From Chryseobacterium cucumeris (lineage in GTDB: Bacteria; Bacteroidota; Bacteroidia; Flavobacteriales; Weeksellaceae), in contig NZ_LUVZ01000001.1 of the NCBI RefSeq assembly GCF_001593385.1, positions 1,364,001-1,428,000 of the forward strand: 64,000 bases of DNA, read 5' to 3'. The position numbers and the translations under genes were made by a program. Below, one piece after another: positions 53,830 to 61,631 of the stretch; position 1 is the first letter of the stretch; each line of letters begins with the position of its first letter. A model generated the notes under the pieces. The model made no database searches. It saw only the letters and a list, made by a program, of their open reading frames with translations, and had not been told where the DNA came from.

Positions 53830-54684
53830 TTATCGATTCACTTTTTTATTATCCGACAAGTTATCAACATGAGGCATTTTTCCATCCCTATACTTTTCAT
53901 ATAGACTATAAATATCGTCTGTAACATCCGCAATAAAAGGGCCGTGTGCTATTACTTCCTCATTATGAGGCATACCTGCATATAGAATAAAATGAGTATC
54001 ATCGTTAATTGACTTGAATTCGATTACACTATCTCCTATATCTTCAGTTCTATTAAACCATCCAACCTGTCCAGCTTCTATTATTTTATTTCCAATCTGA
54101 ATTGAACCTTCCAAGACATACACCAATCCATTATAATTTGAAGGTAACATTTGAGTAAGCGTTTGTTTTACTTTTACTCTAAAATCAACCAATATGAAAG
54201 GTGTAATAGATGTTATTGGAGAAATCAGCCCGTTGCTCGATCCACTATACACACGAATTTCAAAATTCTCATTTTTTAATGTTGGAACATTTTCCAATAA
54301 TATTCTTTGCCAAAAAGGTTCAACCCAGCGTTTTTCGGCAGGCAGTGCAAGCCAAACCTGTAGGATTCGTAAGTCTTGTTGAGACTTAATTTCTTCGCTG
54401 TGTATAATTCCACTTCCTGCGGTCAATAGCTCAAAACTACCAGTCAGCCAGTCTTTTTCATTTCCTTTAAGAACTAAAGTTAATATTTCAAATCCCGCAT
54501 GAGGATGCGGTCCTCCTACAGGCTCAGTTCCGGGAAGATTAAGTTTATCGTCCATAAACAAAATGAAGGGATCTGACTCCTTATAAGATACTTTCTCTAG
54601 AATAGCAGAAGCTTTATGTCCCATACCTAAAAAGCCTTGACGCCACTTGCTTTCAGTAGTCTTTCTTATCAATCTTTCTATCAT
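53830..54684 (-). CDS. Pirin-family protein
   Basis: 284 aa, two cupin domains. The metal-binding signature GPHPHAGFEILTLVLKG with SGIIHSEE is in the first; the second is degenerate. Bacterial pirins are iron proteins, some with quercetin dioxygenase activity and some acting as redox-linked partners. It ends at a strong terminator. Close to azoreductase and YkgB-like genes on the same strand. Confidence 0.9.
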   Translation of the reverse strand: MIERLIRKTTESKWRQGFLGMGHKASAILEKVSYKESDPFILFMDDKLNLPGTEPVGGPHPHAGFEILTLVLKGNEKDWLTGSFELLTAGSGIIHSEEIKSQQDLRILQVWLALPAEKRWVEPFWQRILLENVPTLKNENFEIRVYSGSSNGLISPITSITPFILVDFRVKVKQTLTQMLPSNYNGLVYVLEGSIQIGNKIIEAGQVGWFNRTEDIGDSVIEFKSINDDTHFILYAGMPHNEEVIAHGPFIADVTDDIYSLYEKYRDGKMPHVDNLSDNKKVNR

Positions 54685-54749
54685 AAATATACTCTTAGGA
54701 AGTTTTTGAAACTTCAGTTCTTAAAAAACGAATGAAGAAACTTTTATCT

Positions 54750-55355
54750 TTAAAAAACAAACTGTTCCACCGTTTGAATTGCTTTCGGTAAAGCATTTTC
54801 GCTAACCTCCGGAATTGCAATACCTTCTACTCTAAAAACTGTTATGTCAGTTATTCCAATGAAACCTAATATATTCCGTAAATATTGTTCAGTAAGATCA
54901 AATTTTTTCATCGGACCATCTGAGTATATACCTCCAGTAGCAATCGATAGATAAACTTTTTTACCTTGAATCAATCCTTCAACTCCGTTTTCAGAATATT
55001 TGAATGTAGCGCCCACTCGTACAATTTGATCAATCCATGCCTTCAGTGAAGAAGGTATTGTAAAATTATACATAGGAACATCAATGACAATAATATCTGC
55101 ATTTTTTAATTCTTCAATGGCTTCATTTGAGTATTTTACTGCTTCCTGCAGTTCTGAGGTATGGTTTTCAGTCGGTGTTATAAATGAGGCAAAATGAATT
55201 CCGTTAAAGTGAGGGATTTCGTTCTTAACTAGATTTTTAGTGCGGACACTTGAGTCAGGATGTTTCTTTTCAAGCTTTTCAATAATTGCATTCCCTAATT
55301 GAAAACTCTGAGAAGCTTCTTCTCTGAAACTTGTAATTAATCTTAAAATTTTCAT
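54750..55355 (-). CDS. azoR: FMN-dependent NADH-azoreductase / quinone reductase
   Basis: 201 aa, flavodoxin-like. DIIVIDVPMYNFTIPSSLKA is the FMN-site motif, and VYLSIATGGIYSDGPM and YLRNILGFIGITDITVFRVE the conserved C-terminal parts. AzoR reduces quinones by two electrons and so protects against thiol-reactive quinones. It is divergent from the HxlR regulator with a 110-bp gap holding a tandem repeat over its promoter: the standard target-regulator layout. Confidence 0.9.
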   Translation of the reverse strand: MKILRLITSFREEASQSFQLGNAIIEKLEKKHPDSSVRTKNLVKNEIPHFNGIHFASFITPTENHTSELQEAVKYSNEAIEELKNADIIVIDVPMYNFTIPSSLKAWIDQIVRVGATFKYSENGVEGLIQGKKVYLSIATGGIYSDGPMKKFDLTEQYLRNILGFIGITDITVFRVEGIAIPEVSENALPKAIQTVEQFVF

Positions 55356-55383
55356 ATGATCTTTTTTTATTTGTGCAAATTTC

Positions 55384-55446
55384 CAAAATTATACTATATA
55401 TTTGTTATCAATTACAAAAAGGATAGTAGTTACAAAAAGGATAGTA
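55384..55446. promoter_or_regulatory. azoR promoter and tandem 17-bp repeat (candidate HxlR operator)
   Basis: TTACAAAAAGGATAGTA occurs at 55412-55428 and 55430-55446, period 18 bp. On the minus strand the azoR -7 element TAATTTTG (55391-55384) has a possible TTG about 17 bp upstream, at the edge of the first repeat. A regulator bound to the repeats would cover the azoR promoter. Confidence 0.55.
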
Positions 55447-55465
55447 ATATAAATTTATATTTTTT

Positions 55466-55810
55466 ATGATAACACATACACAAGAAACTTGTTCTAAGGC
55501 AAAACTAGCCATCCACGATACTTTAGATATTGTAGGAGGAAAATGGAAGCTGATATTAATCGCAGTTCTAAGAAGTGGTAAAAGAGGTTTTAACGAATTA
55601 TCAAGAGAAGCCGGTATTTCACCGAGAATACTTTCAAAAGAATTACAGGAATTAGAAATAAATGGATTGATAAGCCGCAAAGTTTGCAACACCAAACCTG
55701 TAACAGTCATCTATGAACTTACTCCGTACAGCGATACATTGGCAGACGTTCTAACAGCAATGGAAAATTGGGGCTATCAACATAGACAAAAAATTTTAGC
55801 CAATAAATAA
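55466..55810 (+). CDS. HxlR-family transcriptional regulator with N-terminal cysteine
   Basis: 114 aa, winged helix of HxlR type: DTLDIVGGKWKLILIAVLRS, then FNELSREAGISPRILSKELQ and ELTPYSDTLADVL. One cysteine stands at residue 9 (QETCSKAK), matching the conserved N-terminal cysteine used by redox sensors of this family (YodB, HypR, QorR) to detect quinones or hypochlorite. Another is at residue 75. Divergent from azoR; likely its repressor. Confidence 0.9.
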   Translation: MITHTQETCSKAKLAIHDTLDIVGGKWKLILIAVLRSGKRGFNELSREAGISPRILSKELQELEINGLISRKVCNTKPVTVIYELTPYSDTLADVLTAMENWGYQHRQKILANK

Positions 55811-55838
55811 AAACACATTTTGCCAATACTCCAACCAA

Positions 55839-55874
55839 ATATTAATGATCGAAGTATACTTCGACCATTAATAT
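55839..55874. repeat. 36-bp near-perfect palindrome after hxlR
   Basis: Arms of 18 bp around GTATAC, with one mismatched pair. It stands between converging hxlR and hydrolase genes and may be a terminator, though no T-run follows on either strand. Confidence 0.6.
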
Positions 55875-55919
55875 CTATTTATCTGATAAATGGTTCACAG
55901 ATATTTATACATAAAATTT

Positions 55920-57026
55920 TTATTTTTTCCCGAGGAATTGTTTCAATTGTCCTGCTGATTGTTCAAAAGCAGCGCGAGTAGCCGGAAGTGTTGCAAGAGC
56001 ATTCAATAAACCAAAATCGTGAATCATACCGTTGTAACGTGTTGTAGTAACCTGAACACCAGCCTCATTGAGCTTCCGTCCAAAAGCTTCTCCTTCATCT
56101 CGTAAAACATCATTTTCCGCTACAATGATTAAAGTCGGTGGTAAACCGCTTAACTGTTCGGTGGTAGCCTGTAGTGGAGAAGCATGGATATCTTTCCGCT
56201 TGGATGGATCCGGAATGTAAAAATCATACATCCATTTCATTAAAGAGGTACTTAAAAAACGATCCTTTCCAAATTTCTGATATGATTCAGTTTCAAAATC
56301 AGCGTCCACTATCGGCCACATCATTACTAAGCCCTTAATCTCTGGTCCTTTCTTTTCCTTAGCCATTAAAGCGGTCACTGCAGTCATGTTACCTCCTACA
56401 CTATTTCCAACTACTGCCAGATTTTTTCCATCTACATTGATTTCATCTCCATGTTCTGAAACCCATTTTGTAGCTGCATAAATCTCATTAATTGCAACAG
56501 GATACTGCGCTTCGGGCGTTCTTGTATAGTTCACAAATACTCCTGAGAACCCTGTCAAAACAACCAGATCACGAACCATTCGCTCGTGCGTAGGAAAATC
56601 ACCCAAAATCCAGCCTCCGCCGTGAATAAAGATAAATACAGGCAATTTACCTGTGGCTCCTTCAGGGCGTACAATATTCAAACTTACCGTATGACCGTCC
56701 TGTGTAATGGTTTTCTCGGAAACTTCAATCCCGGAAAGATCTACTTTAACAGAGGCCTGTGCATCTACCAAAACTTGTTTAGCAGCTTTGGGTTTTAATT
56801 TTTCCAATGGTGTTCCTCCACTGTTTAATTTTACTAAAAAAGCTCTGACATCTTTATCAAGATGTGGATCAGTTGCAAAGTCTACAGGGGTTGCTTTTTT
56901 TTTATTAGTCTCATCAGAATTAGTAAAAACTGATTTTGACTCTTTGCTACCATTGCAGTTAATTAACATGCCTGCCATTACAATAAAAGCTGCTTTGGTA
57001 AGGCTTTTCGTAATAATTGTTTTCAT
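55920..57026 (-). CDS. Alpha/beta hydrolase (HSL type), lipoprotein copy of the duplicate pair
   Basis: 368 aa. A lipoprotein signal (hydrophobic run, then MLINC, lipid Cys at about 24) and a polar linker (SDETNKKKA) precede the same hydrolase domain as at 51667-52644: HGGGW, GNSVGG, ENDVLRDEGE, MIHDFG. The two genes share DNA from near their stop codons up to the codons for VDFATD/IDFATD and then differ. This form, with export signal and linker, looks like the parent and the other a truncated copy placed behind a new start. Confidence 0.9.
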   Translation of the reverse strand: MKTIITKSLTKAAFIVMAGMLINCNGSKESKSVFTNSDETNKKKATPVDFATDPHLDKDVRAFLVKLNSGGTPLEKLKPKAAKQVLVDAQASVKVDLSGIEVSEKTITQDGHTVSLNIVRPEGATGKLPVFIFIHGGGWILGDFPTHERMVRDLVVLTGFSGVFVNYTRTPEAQYPVAINEIYAATKWVSEHGDEINVDGKNLAVVGNSVGGNMTAVTALMAKEKKGPEIKGLVMMWPIVDADFETESYQKFGKDRFLSTSLMKWMYDFYIPDPSKRKDIHASPLQATTEQLSGLPPTLIIVAENDVLRDEGEAFGRKLNEAGVQVTTTRYNGMIHDFGLLNALATLPATRAAFEQSAGQLKQFLGKK

Positions 57027-57530
57027 AAGTTAAAATTTTTAATTGTTGTTAAAATAGTTATTGTTGAATCATTATAGATTTTCTGAGAAGAGTTAATTCT
57101 TAATTGACTTTCATCAAGTCTGTAACAATATTTATATCTAAAATATATCCTACAATTCCCTTCTGCCTTTTTCTAGTAAATTGAATAAAAAATAAGAAAT
57201 AACCGATATTCTAACTACCCCCTATATTCCTAAGTAATACTATAAAAATCACAACAACACCTCTAACAATTGGGGCCTTACAATTTGAGCTATTTGTTTG
57301 AGACTAAATATATTTTTAGAAATTATAGTTTCGCAAATTGATAATGGGGAATTTACAATACAGGATTTAATCTTGGGGCTCCACTTTTTATAGTAGATAT
57401 GCCGAATACGAGGGTAGCCCACTAATTTTTTAGATCATACGCTCGCACTAAATATTCTTAAGAATAATGCTTCTATACAGAGTAATTTTTTGAAAATTAC
57501 ATTATATGTAATATAATGTATGAGGTTTAA

Positions 57531-57629
57531 AAATATACGGTTAAGTATATTAATGAAGATGCTTTTAATAATTTCGGCGAAAAAAGAATTGCAAGCAATG
57601 ATTTTAAAAACCTCGTTAGGTTAACTTAA
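57531..57629 (+). pseudogene. Possible remnant of a lost gene's 3' end
   Basis: 33 codons between two stops, without a start, reading INEDAFNNFGEKRIASNDFK and ending LVRLT. It stands out from the surrounding AT-rich sequence by a protein-like residue mix. No family recognised; may be chance. Confidence 0.25.
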
Positions 57630-57890
57630 AATAAATATATAGCCTATCTGGCCAACTGTTGTTCAATACCGTAACCAAATATACAATTTTTTTTAATATA
57701 GTATTAAAAAATAATAAGTTAATTTTCAATATTTTAAATAATTATACAATAGGAAAGTAATATACTATCTGATAACAATTGAAAAAATAGCAGCTTGGCC
57801 ATCTTACATTAGATATCATAATACTAACTTTAAATACAATAATAGTAGCAACATCAAAAAGATTCTCCAAATTTTAATTCTTAAAGAAAA

Positions 57891-57912
57891 AGCTGTGCAT
57901 GAATGCACAGCT
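57891..57912 (-). terminator. Terminator of the AhpD-like gene
   Basis: AGCTGTGCAT / ATGCACAGCT, 10-bp stem with a 2-nt centre, followed on the minus strand by TTTTTCTTT; 22 bases after the stop. Confidence 0.8.
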
Positions 57913-57933
57913 CGGTAAATAAATTCTTTTAAT

Positions 57934-58467
57934 TTAGATTGTAGGGACTTCTGGCCAGTCAACTGGTACTTTTGTTAAAGCAAATAAATAGTTAGTCATC
58001 ATCTTGTCACCGATAGCAATAACAACATCAACCAAATTCGCTTCTGTATAGCCATTAGTAAAGAAGGCTTCTTTTTGAAAATCTGTAGCTTCACCTTTGT
58101 TCTCAACAATGCCTTTTACAAGATTTGCTAATGCATTCAGTTTACTGTCGAAAGAAATTGTATTTTTTCTTATATCTATAATCTGCTCATCAGTAAAGCC
58201 ATTTAATTTGGCAATAGCAGTATGAGCACTTAGACAATATAAACATGCATTATACTGACTTACCACTAAACTAATTACTTCTTTTTCTTTTGCTTTTAAC
58301 GACGATTTTGAACTTTGCAATGTTAGATAAGTATTTAATGCACTTTCTGAATAGGCAAATGTTGCATAAAGATTAGGAACGAACCCAACCCCTTTTTCAA
58401 GGTTACTAAAAATTGCCTTGTTTGCTTCTGATACTTCTTCTTTTTTAAGAACTGAAAAATTTTTCAT
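57934..58467 (-). CDS. Carboxymuconolactone decarboxylase / AhpD-like peroxidase
   Basis: 177 aa from ATG 58467 (MKNFSVLKKEEV); a longer frame adds 13 atypical residues. The redox motif CLYCLSAH (C-x-x-C-x-x-x-H) near residue 75 identifies the peroxidase-related AhpD-like branch, which reduces peroxides with a thiol-disulfide cycle. Alone on its transcript, divergent from the AraC regulator at 58603, which may control it. Confidence 0.9.
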   Translation of the reverse strand: MKNFSVLKKEEVSEANKAIFSNLEKGVGFVPNLYATFAYSESALNTYLTLQSSKSSLKAKEKEVISLVVSQYNACLYCLSAHTAIAKLNGFTDEQIIDIRKNTISFDSKLNALANLVKGIVENKGEATDFQKEAFFTNGYTEANLVDVVIAIGDKMMTNYLFALTKVPVDWPEVPTI

Positions 58468-58602
58468 TTTTTTATTGTTTAAATTAATACTGCAAATTTC
58501 TTTCAAATCTTAGTTGTAAAGAATGGAATATTTTCCCGATGATTATTTATATTTTCCTTTTTCATAATTTTAAAAACATTTACTAAATACCAATATCATA
58601 TT

Positions 58603-59457
58603 ATGTATTATAATTTTTTCAATAAGAAAAGAGGCTCTCACTGCAAACTTTGGATTAATGACGAAAATTTTGGTAGAGATTTCTATACAAATGATAAATC
58701 AAATCCCCTATTAACAATAGCCTGGAATAAAAATAAGGATCAAAGTATTGAGATAGATGGTGTTTTTTATCATTTTAAGCGAAATACGGTTATCTGCTTA
58801 ATGGTCAATCAGACATTCCATTTCGAAGATGCATCTGAAATAATAGCATGGCAATTTAATCGTGACTTTTATTGCATTGAAAGTCACGACAAAGAAGTGA
58901 GTTGTGTAGGATTTCTATTTTACGGAACAGCGCAGGCTATGTTTATAGAAGTTGAATCCGAAATTGAAAGAAAACTGGATTTGCTGCTAAAAATATGCCA
59001 AGAAGAGTTTTTAGATGTAGACGACATCCAGGAAGATATGCTTAGAATGCTATTTAAAAGATTGATCATCCTTGTGACTCGCCTAGCGAAAAAACAATAT
59101 GTTTCTCATGAGCTGCCAGATCACAAATTAAATATAATCAGAGAATACAATCTATTAGTCGAGAAAAACTATAAAACGGAACATTCTGTAAAATTTTATG
59201 CGGAAATACTTAATAAATCACCAAAAACATTATCCAATATATTCAAAATTTACGGAGATATTACGCCATCATCAATTATCCAGCAGAGAATACTTTTAGA
59301 AGCGAAAAGACTGTTACTTTATACATCCAAATCTTCAAAAGAAATTGCTTACGAATTAGGTTTTGAGGACATTTCTTATTTTAGTAATTTTTTCAAAAGA
59401 CTTTCCGGCTTGGCTCCCTCATCTTTTAAACATAAAAATTTAGTTAAAAGTAATTAG
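58603..59457 (+). CDS. AraC-family transcriptional regulator
   Basis: 284 aa. N-terminal sensor half with YHFKRNTVICLMVNQTFHF; C-terminal HTH (YAEILNKSPKTLSNIFKIYG, IQQRILLEAKRLLLY, EIAYELGFEDISYFSNFFKR). Close relative of the regulator at 49153. Divergent from the AhpD-like gene (gap 135 bp). The gap 59458-59677 after it shows nothing. Confidence 0.9.
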   Translation: MYYNFFNKKRGSHCKLWINDENFGRDFYTNDKSNPLLTIAWNKNKDQSIEIDGVFYHFKRNTVICLMVNQTFHFEDASEIIAWQFNRDFYCIESHDKEVSCVGFLFYGTAQAMFIEVESEIERKLDLLLKICQEEFLDVDDIQEDMLRMLFKRLIILVTRLAKKQYVSHELPDHKLNIIREYNLLVEKNYKTEHSVKFYAEILNKSPKTLSNIFKIYGDITPSSIIQQRILLEAKRLLLYTSKSSKEIAYELGFEDISYFSNFFKRLSGLAPSSFKHKNLVKSN

Positions 59458-59677
59458 GCTTAAGATAATAATTGGAAATTAGCACGATCATTTGAAATTT
59501 TTCATTTTTTATTGTTAATTGATAAATAGATCAGCTTCATTGTTAATTTTCAACTAAATTCTAATTGTAACTATTATACTCTATTCATTTATATTCGACA
59601 CAATCGCAATACTTAAATCAGCATCTTTATATCTGTGCGATGAATAAATTTTATTTGTAAAACCATTATAATAAAAA

Positions 59678-61621
59678 TTAGGATGGAGATCGTTTAATTC
59701 CAAATTTTTTCATTTTGGAATGTAGTGTTGTAGGAGGAATGCCAAGAAGTTCCGCTGCACCATTCGCTCCCCAGACTTTCCCACGACATTTTTCCAGAGC
59801 CTGTAATATGTGGTCACGTTCATTTTCATCAATAGATTTAAATTCTTTACTCTCTTCAAAAATCATGTACTGATGACTAATATTATCAGGTATTTGTAAT
59901 CTCATCAATATTTCTTCACGTGAAAGTAATATCGCCCTCTCAACTAAATTTTCTAATTCTCGAATGTTACCTGGCCAATGATAGTTTAAAGCCTCGTTTA
60001 AACCTTTTTTTGAGATACCTTTTATCCGTTTATTTGCTTTCTTGCTATAAATTGAAATAAAATGATCAATTAATAAAGGTATGTCATCTTTTCGATCACG
60101 CAGCGGTGGTAATGTTACAGGAAAAACATTAAGCCTATAAAATAAATCCAATCTAAAGCGGCCTGCAGCTACTTCCTTTTCAAGTTCACGATTAGTCGCG
60201 GCTAATACACGCACATCTACTTTTATAGGATCCCTTCCCCCAATTCTGTCGATTTCTTTTTCCTGTAATACACGCAAGAGCTTGGATTGAAGTTCTGGAG
60301 GCATATCACCTATTTCATCCAGAAATATAGTACCCTTATTAGCAAGTTCAAATTTCCCTACCCGTCTTTCGATCGCACCGGTAAAAGATCCCTTTTCATG
60401 ACCAAACAACTCAGATTCAAAAAGATTAAAAGGTAGTGCTGCACAATTGATCTTTACAAAAGGTTGTGATTTGCGCTTGGATAACTCATGGATGCAGCGA
60501 GCCATACGCTCTTTTCCAGTTCCGCTTTCTCCCAAGATCAATACTGAAGTATCCACAGGTGCTACATGACTAATATTATCAAAAACATTTAATAAAAGAT
60601 GGCTTTTACCGATAATTTGTTTGAAAAAATCTGGCTCCTGAGCATTCACTTTTTTAATGCCTCTACTTTCATTCAACATTACATTTTGTTTGTCATCAGA
60701 TTGATTACTTTTGACTAGGTTCTCAATAACAGCAATAAGAGGGTTACTTAACCTTTGAAGCAGTTTTATTTGTGATGAATTATAAGCATCACATTTACGA
60801 CTGTAAAAGAAAAGATAAAAAATGTTATTATCACTTAAAGCCAGAGGAAGAACCATTAAGGATTGTAAGTTGAACTTATCTGCCAAAAGTTTTTGATCGG
60901 GATTTTTTAGCAACATCTTTTCAAAGTTGTCTTCTACAAAAATTATATTTTCAGTACTCTTTTCATTGAAGATTTTAGATTTAGTAACATCTGTTAATGT
61001 ATGGTTAGTTATTATTTCGAATTCTTTTGTTCCAATAAATTGGTATTCATCAAAACCAATACGCAAATAGCTTATAAAATTTGCAGATGTACTTAGTGGA
61101 ATACTTTTAGTCAAGAGGTAATCAAACGAGATAAAGGTCTGTAATGACTTTACGATGGCAAGCATCTTATCACTTAAAGTATCTTTGATATCTATTACTT
61201 TTAGTAAATTAAGACGTAGCTGTTCTTCTTTTTTAACGGCCGTTTCAAGGCTGTTTTCATGTCTAAACATGGCTATCTCTAATGTAATGAGAAGGTCTTT
61301 TTCACGAAAAGGTTTTACAATAAACCCATAGGGCTGTGTACCTTTTGCCTGCATAATGACATCATGGTTGCAATTGGCAGAAATATAAATAAAAGGAATA
61401 TTAATTGCGTTAAGCGTTGGAGCAAGTGCAATACCGGATACTGAATCCTGTAATTTTATATCAACCAAGGCAAGATCTGGTTGTTCTTTTTCTATAATTG
61501 CTAATGCCTCTTCTACCGATCTGGCCAGACCTATTACCTGATAACCCACTCTTTCGATGATGATTTGTAGATTGTTTGCCTCTATAAATTGATCTTCAAC
61601 TATTAATACTTTTAATGACAT
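59678..61621 (-). CDS. NtrC-type sigma-54-dependent response regulator with GAF domain
   Basis: 647 aa. Receiver domain (1-120, phospho-acceptor Asp54 in LALVDIKL), a GAF-like middle (~150-310), an AAA+ activator domain with Walker A GESGTGKE and the sigma-54 contact loop written GSFTGA in place of GAFTGA (HEKGSFTGAIER), and a C-terminal Fis-type HTH. It drives open-complex formation by RNA polymerase with sigma-54. It begins 10 bases after the kinase gene and is its clear partner. The targets are unknown; the extra GAF domain suggests a second, small-molecule input. Confidence 0.93.
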   Translation of the reverse strand: MSLKVLIVEDQFIEANNLQIIIERVGYQVIGLARSVEEALAIIEKEQPDLALVDIKLQDSVSGIALAPTLNAINIPFIYISANCNHDVIMQAKGTQPYGFIVKPFREKDLLITLEIAMFRHENSLETAVKKEEQLRLNLLKVIDIKDTLSDKMLAIVKSLQTFISFDYLLTKSIPLSTSANFISYLRIGFDEYQFIGTKEFEIITNHTLTDVTKSKIFNEKSTENIIFVEDNFEKMLLKNPDQKLLADKFNLQSLMVLPLALSDNNIFYLFFYSRKCDAYNSSQIKLLQRLSNPLIAVIENLVKSNQSDDKQNVMLNESRGIKKVNAQEPDFFKQIIGKSHLLLNVFDNISHVAPVDTSVLILGESGTGKERMARCIHELSKRKSQPFVKINCAALPFNLFESELFGHEKGSFTGAIERRVGKFELANKGTIFLDEIGDMPPELQSKLLRVLQEKEIDRIGGRDPIKVDVRVLAATNRELEKEVAAGRFRLDLFYRLNVFPVTLPPLRDRKDDIPLLIDHFISIYSKKANKRIKGISKKGLNEALNYHWPGNIRELENLVERAILLSREEILMRLQIPDNISHQYMIFEESKEFKSIDENERDHILQALEKCRGKVWGANGAAELLGIPPTTLHSKMKKFGIKRSPS

Positions 61622-61631
61622 ATCTGCTTAT

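Larger units (their letters stand above)
57027..57933. other. Long gene-poor region
   Basis: 907 bp without a complete gene on either strand. It holds one short decayed-looking coding stretch (57531-57629) and the terminator at 57891-57912. Composition is extremely AT-rich with many homopolymers; nothing else could be identified. Confidence 0.5.
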
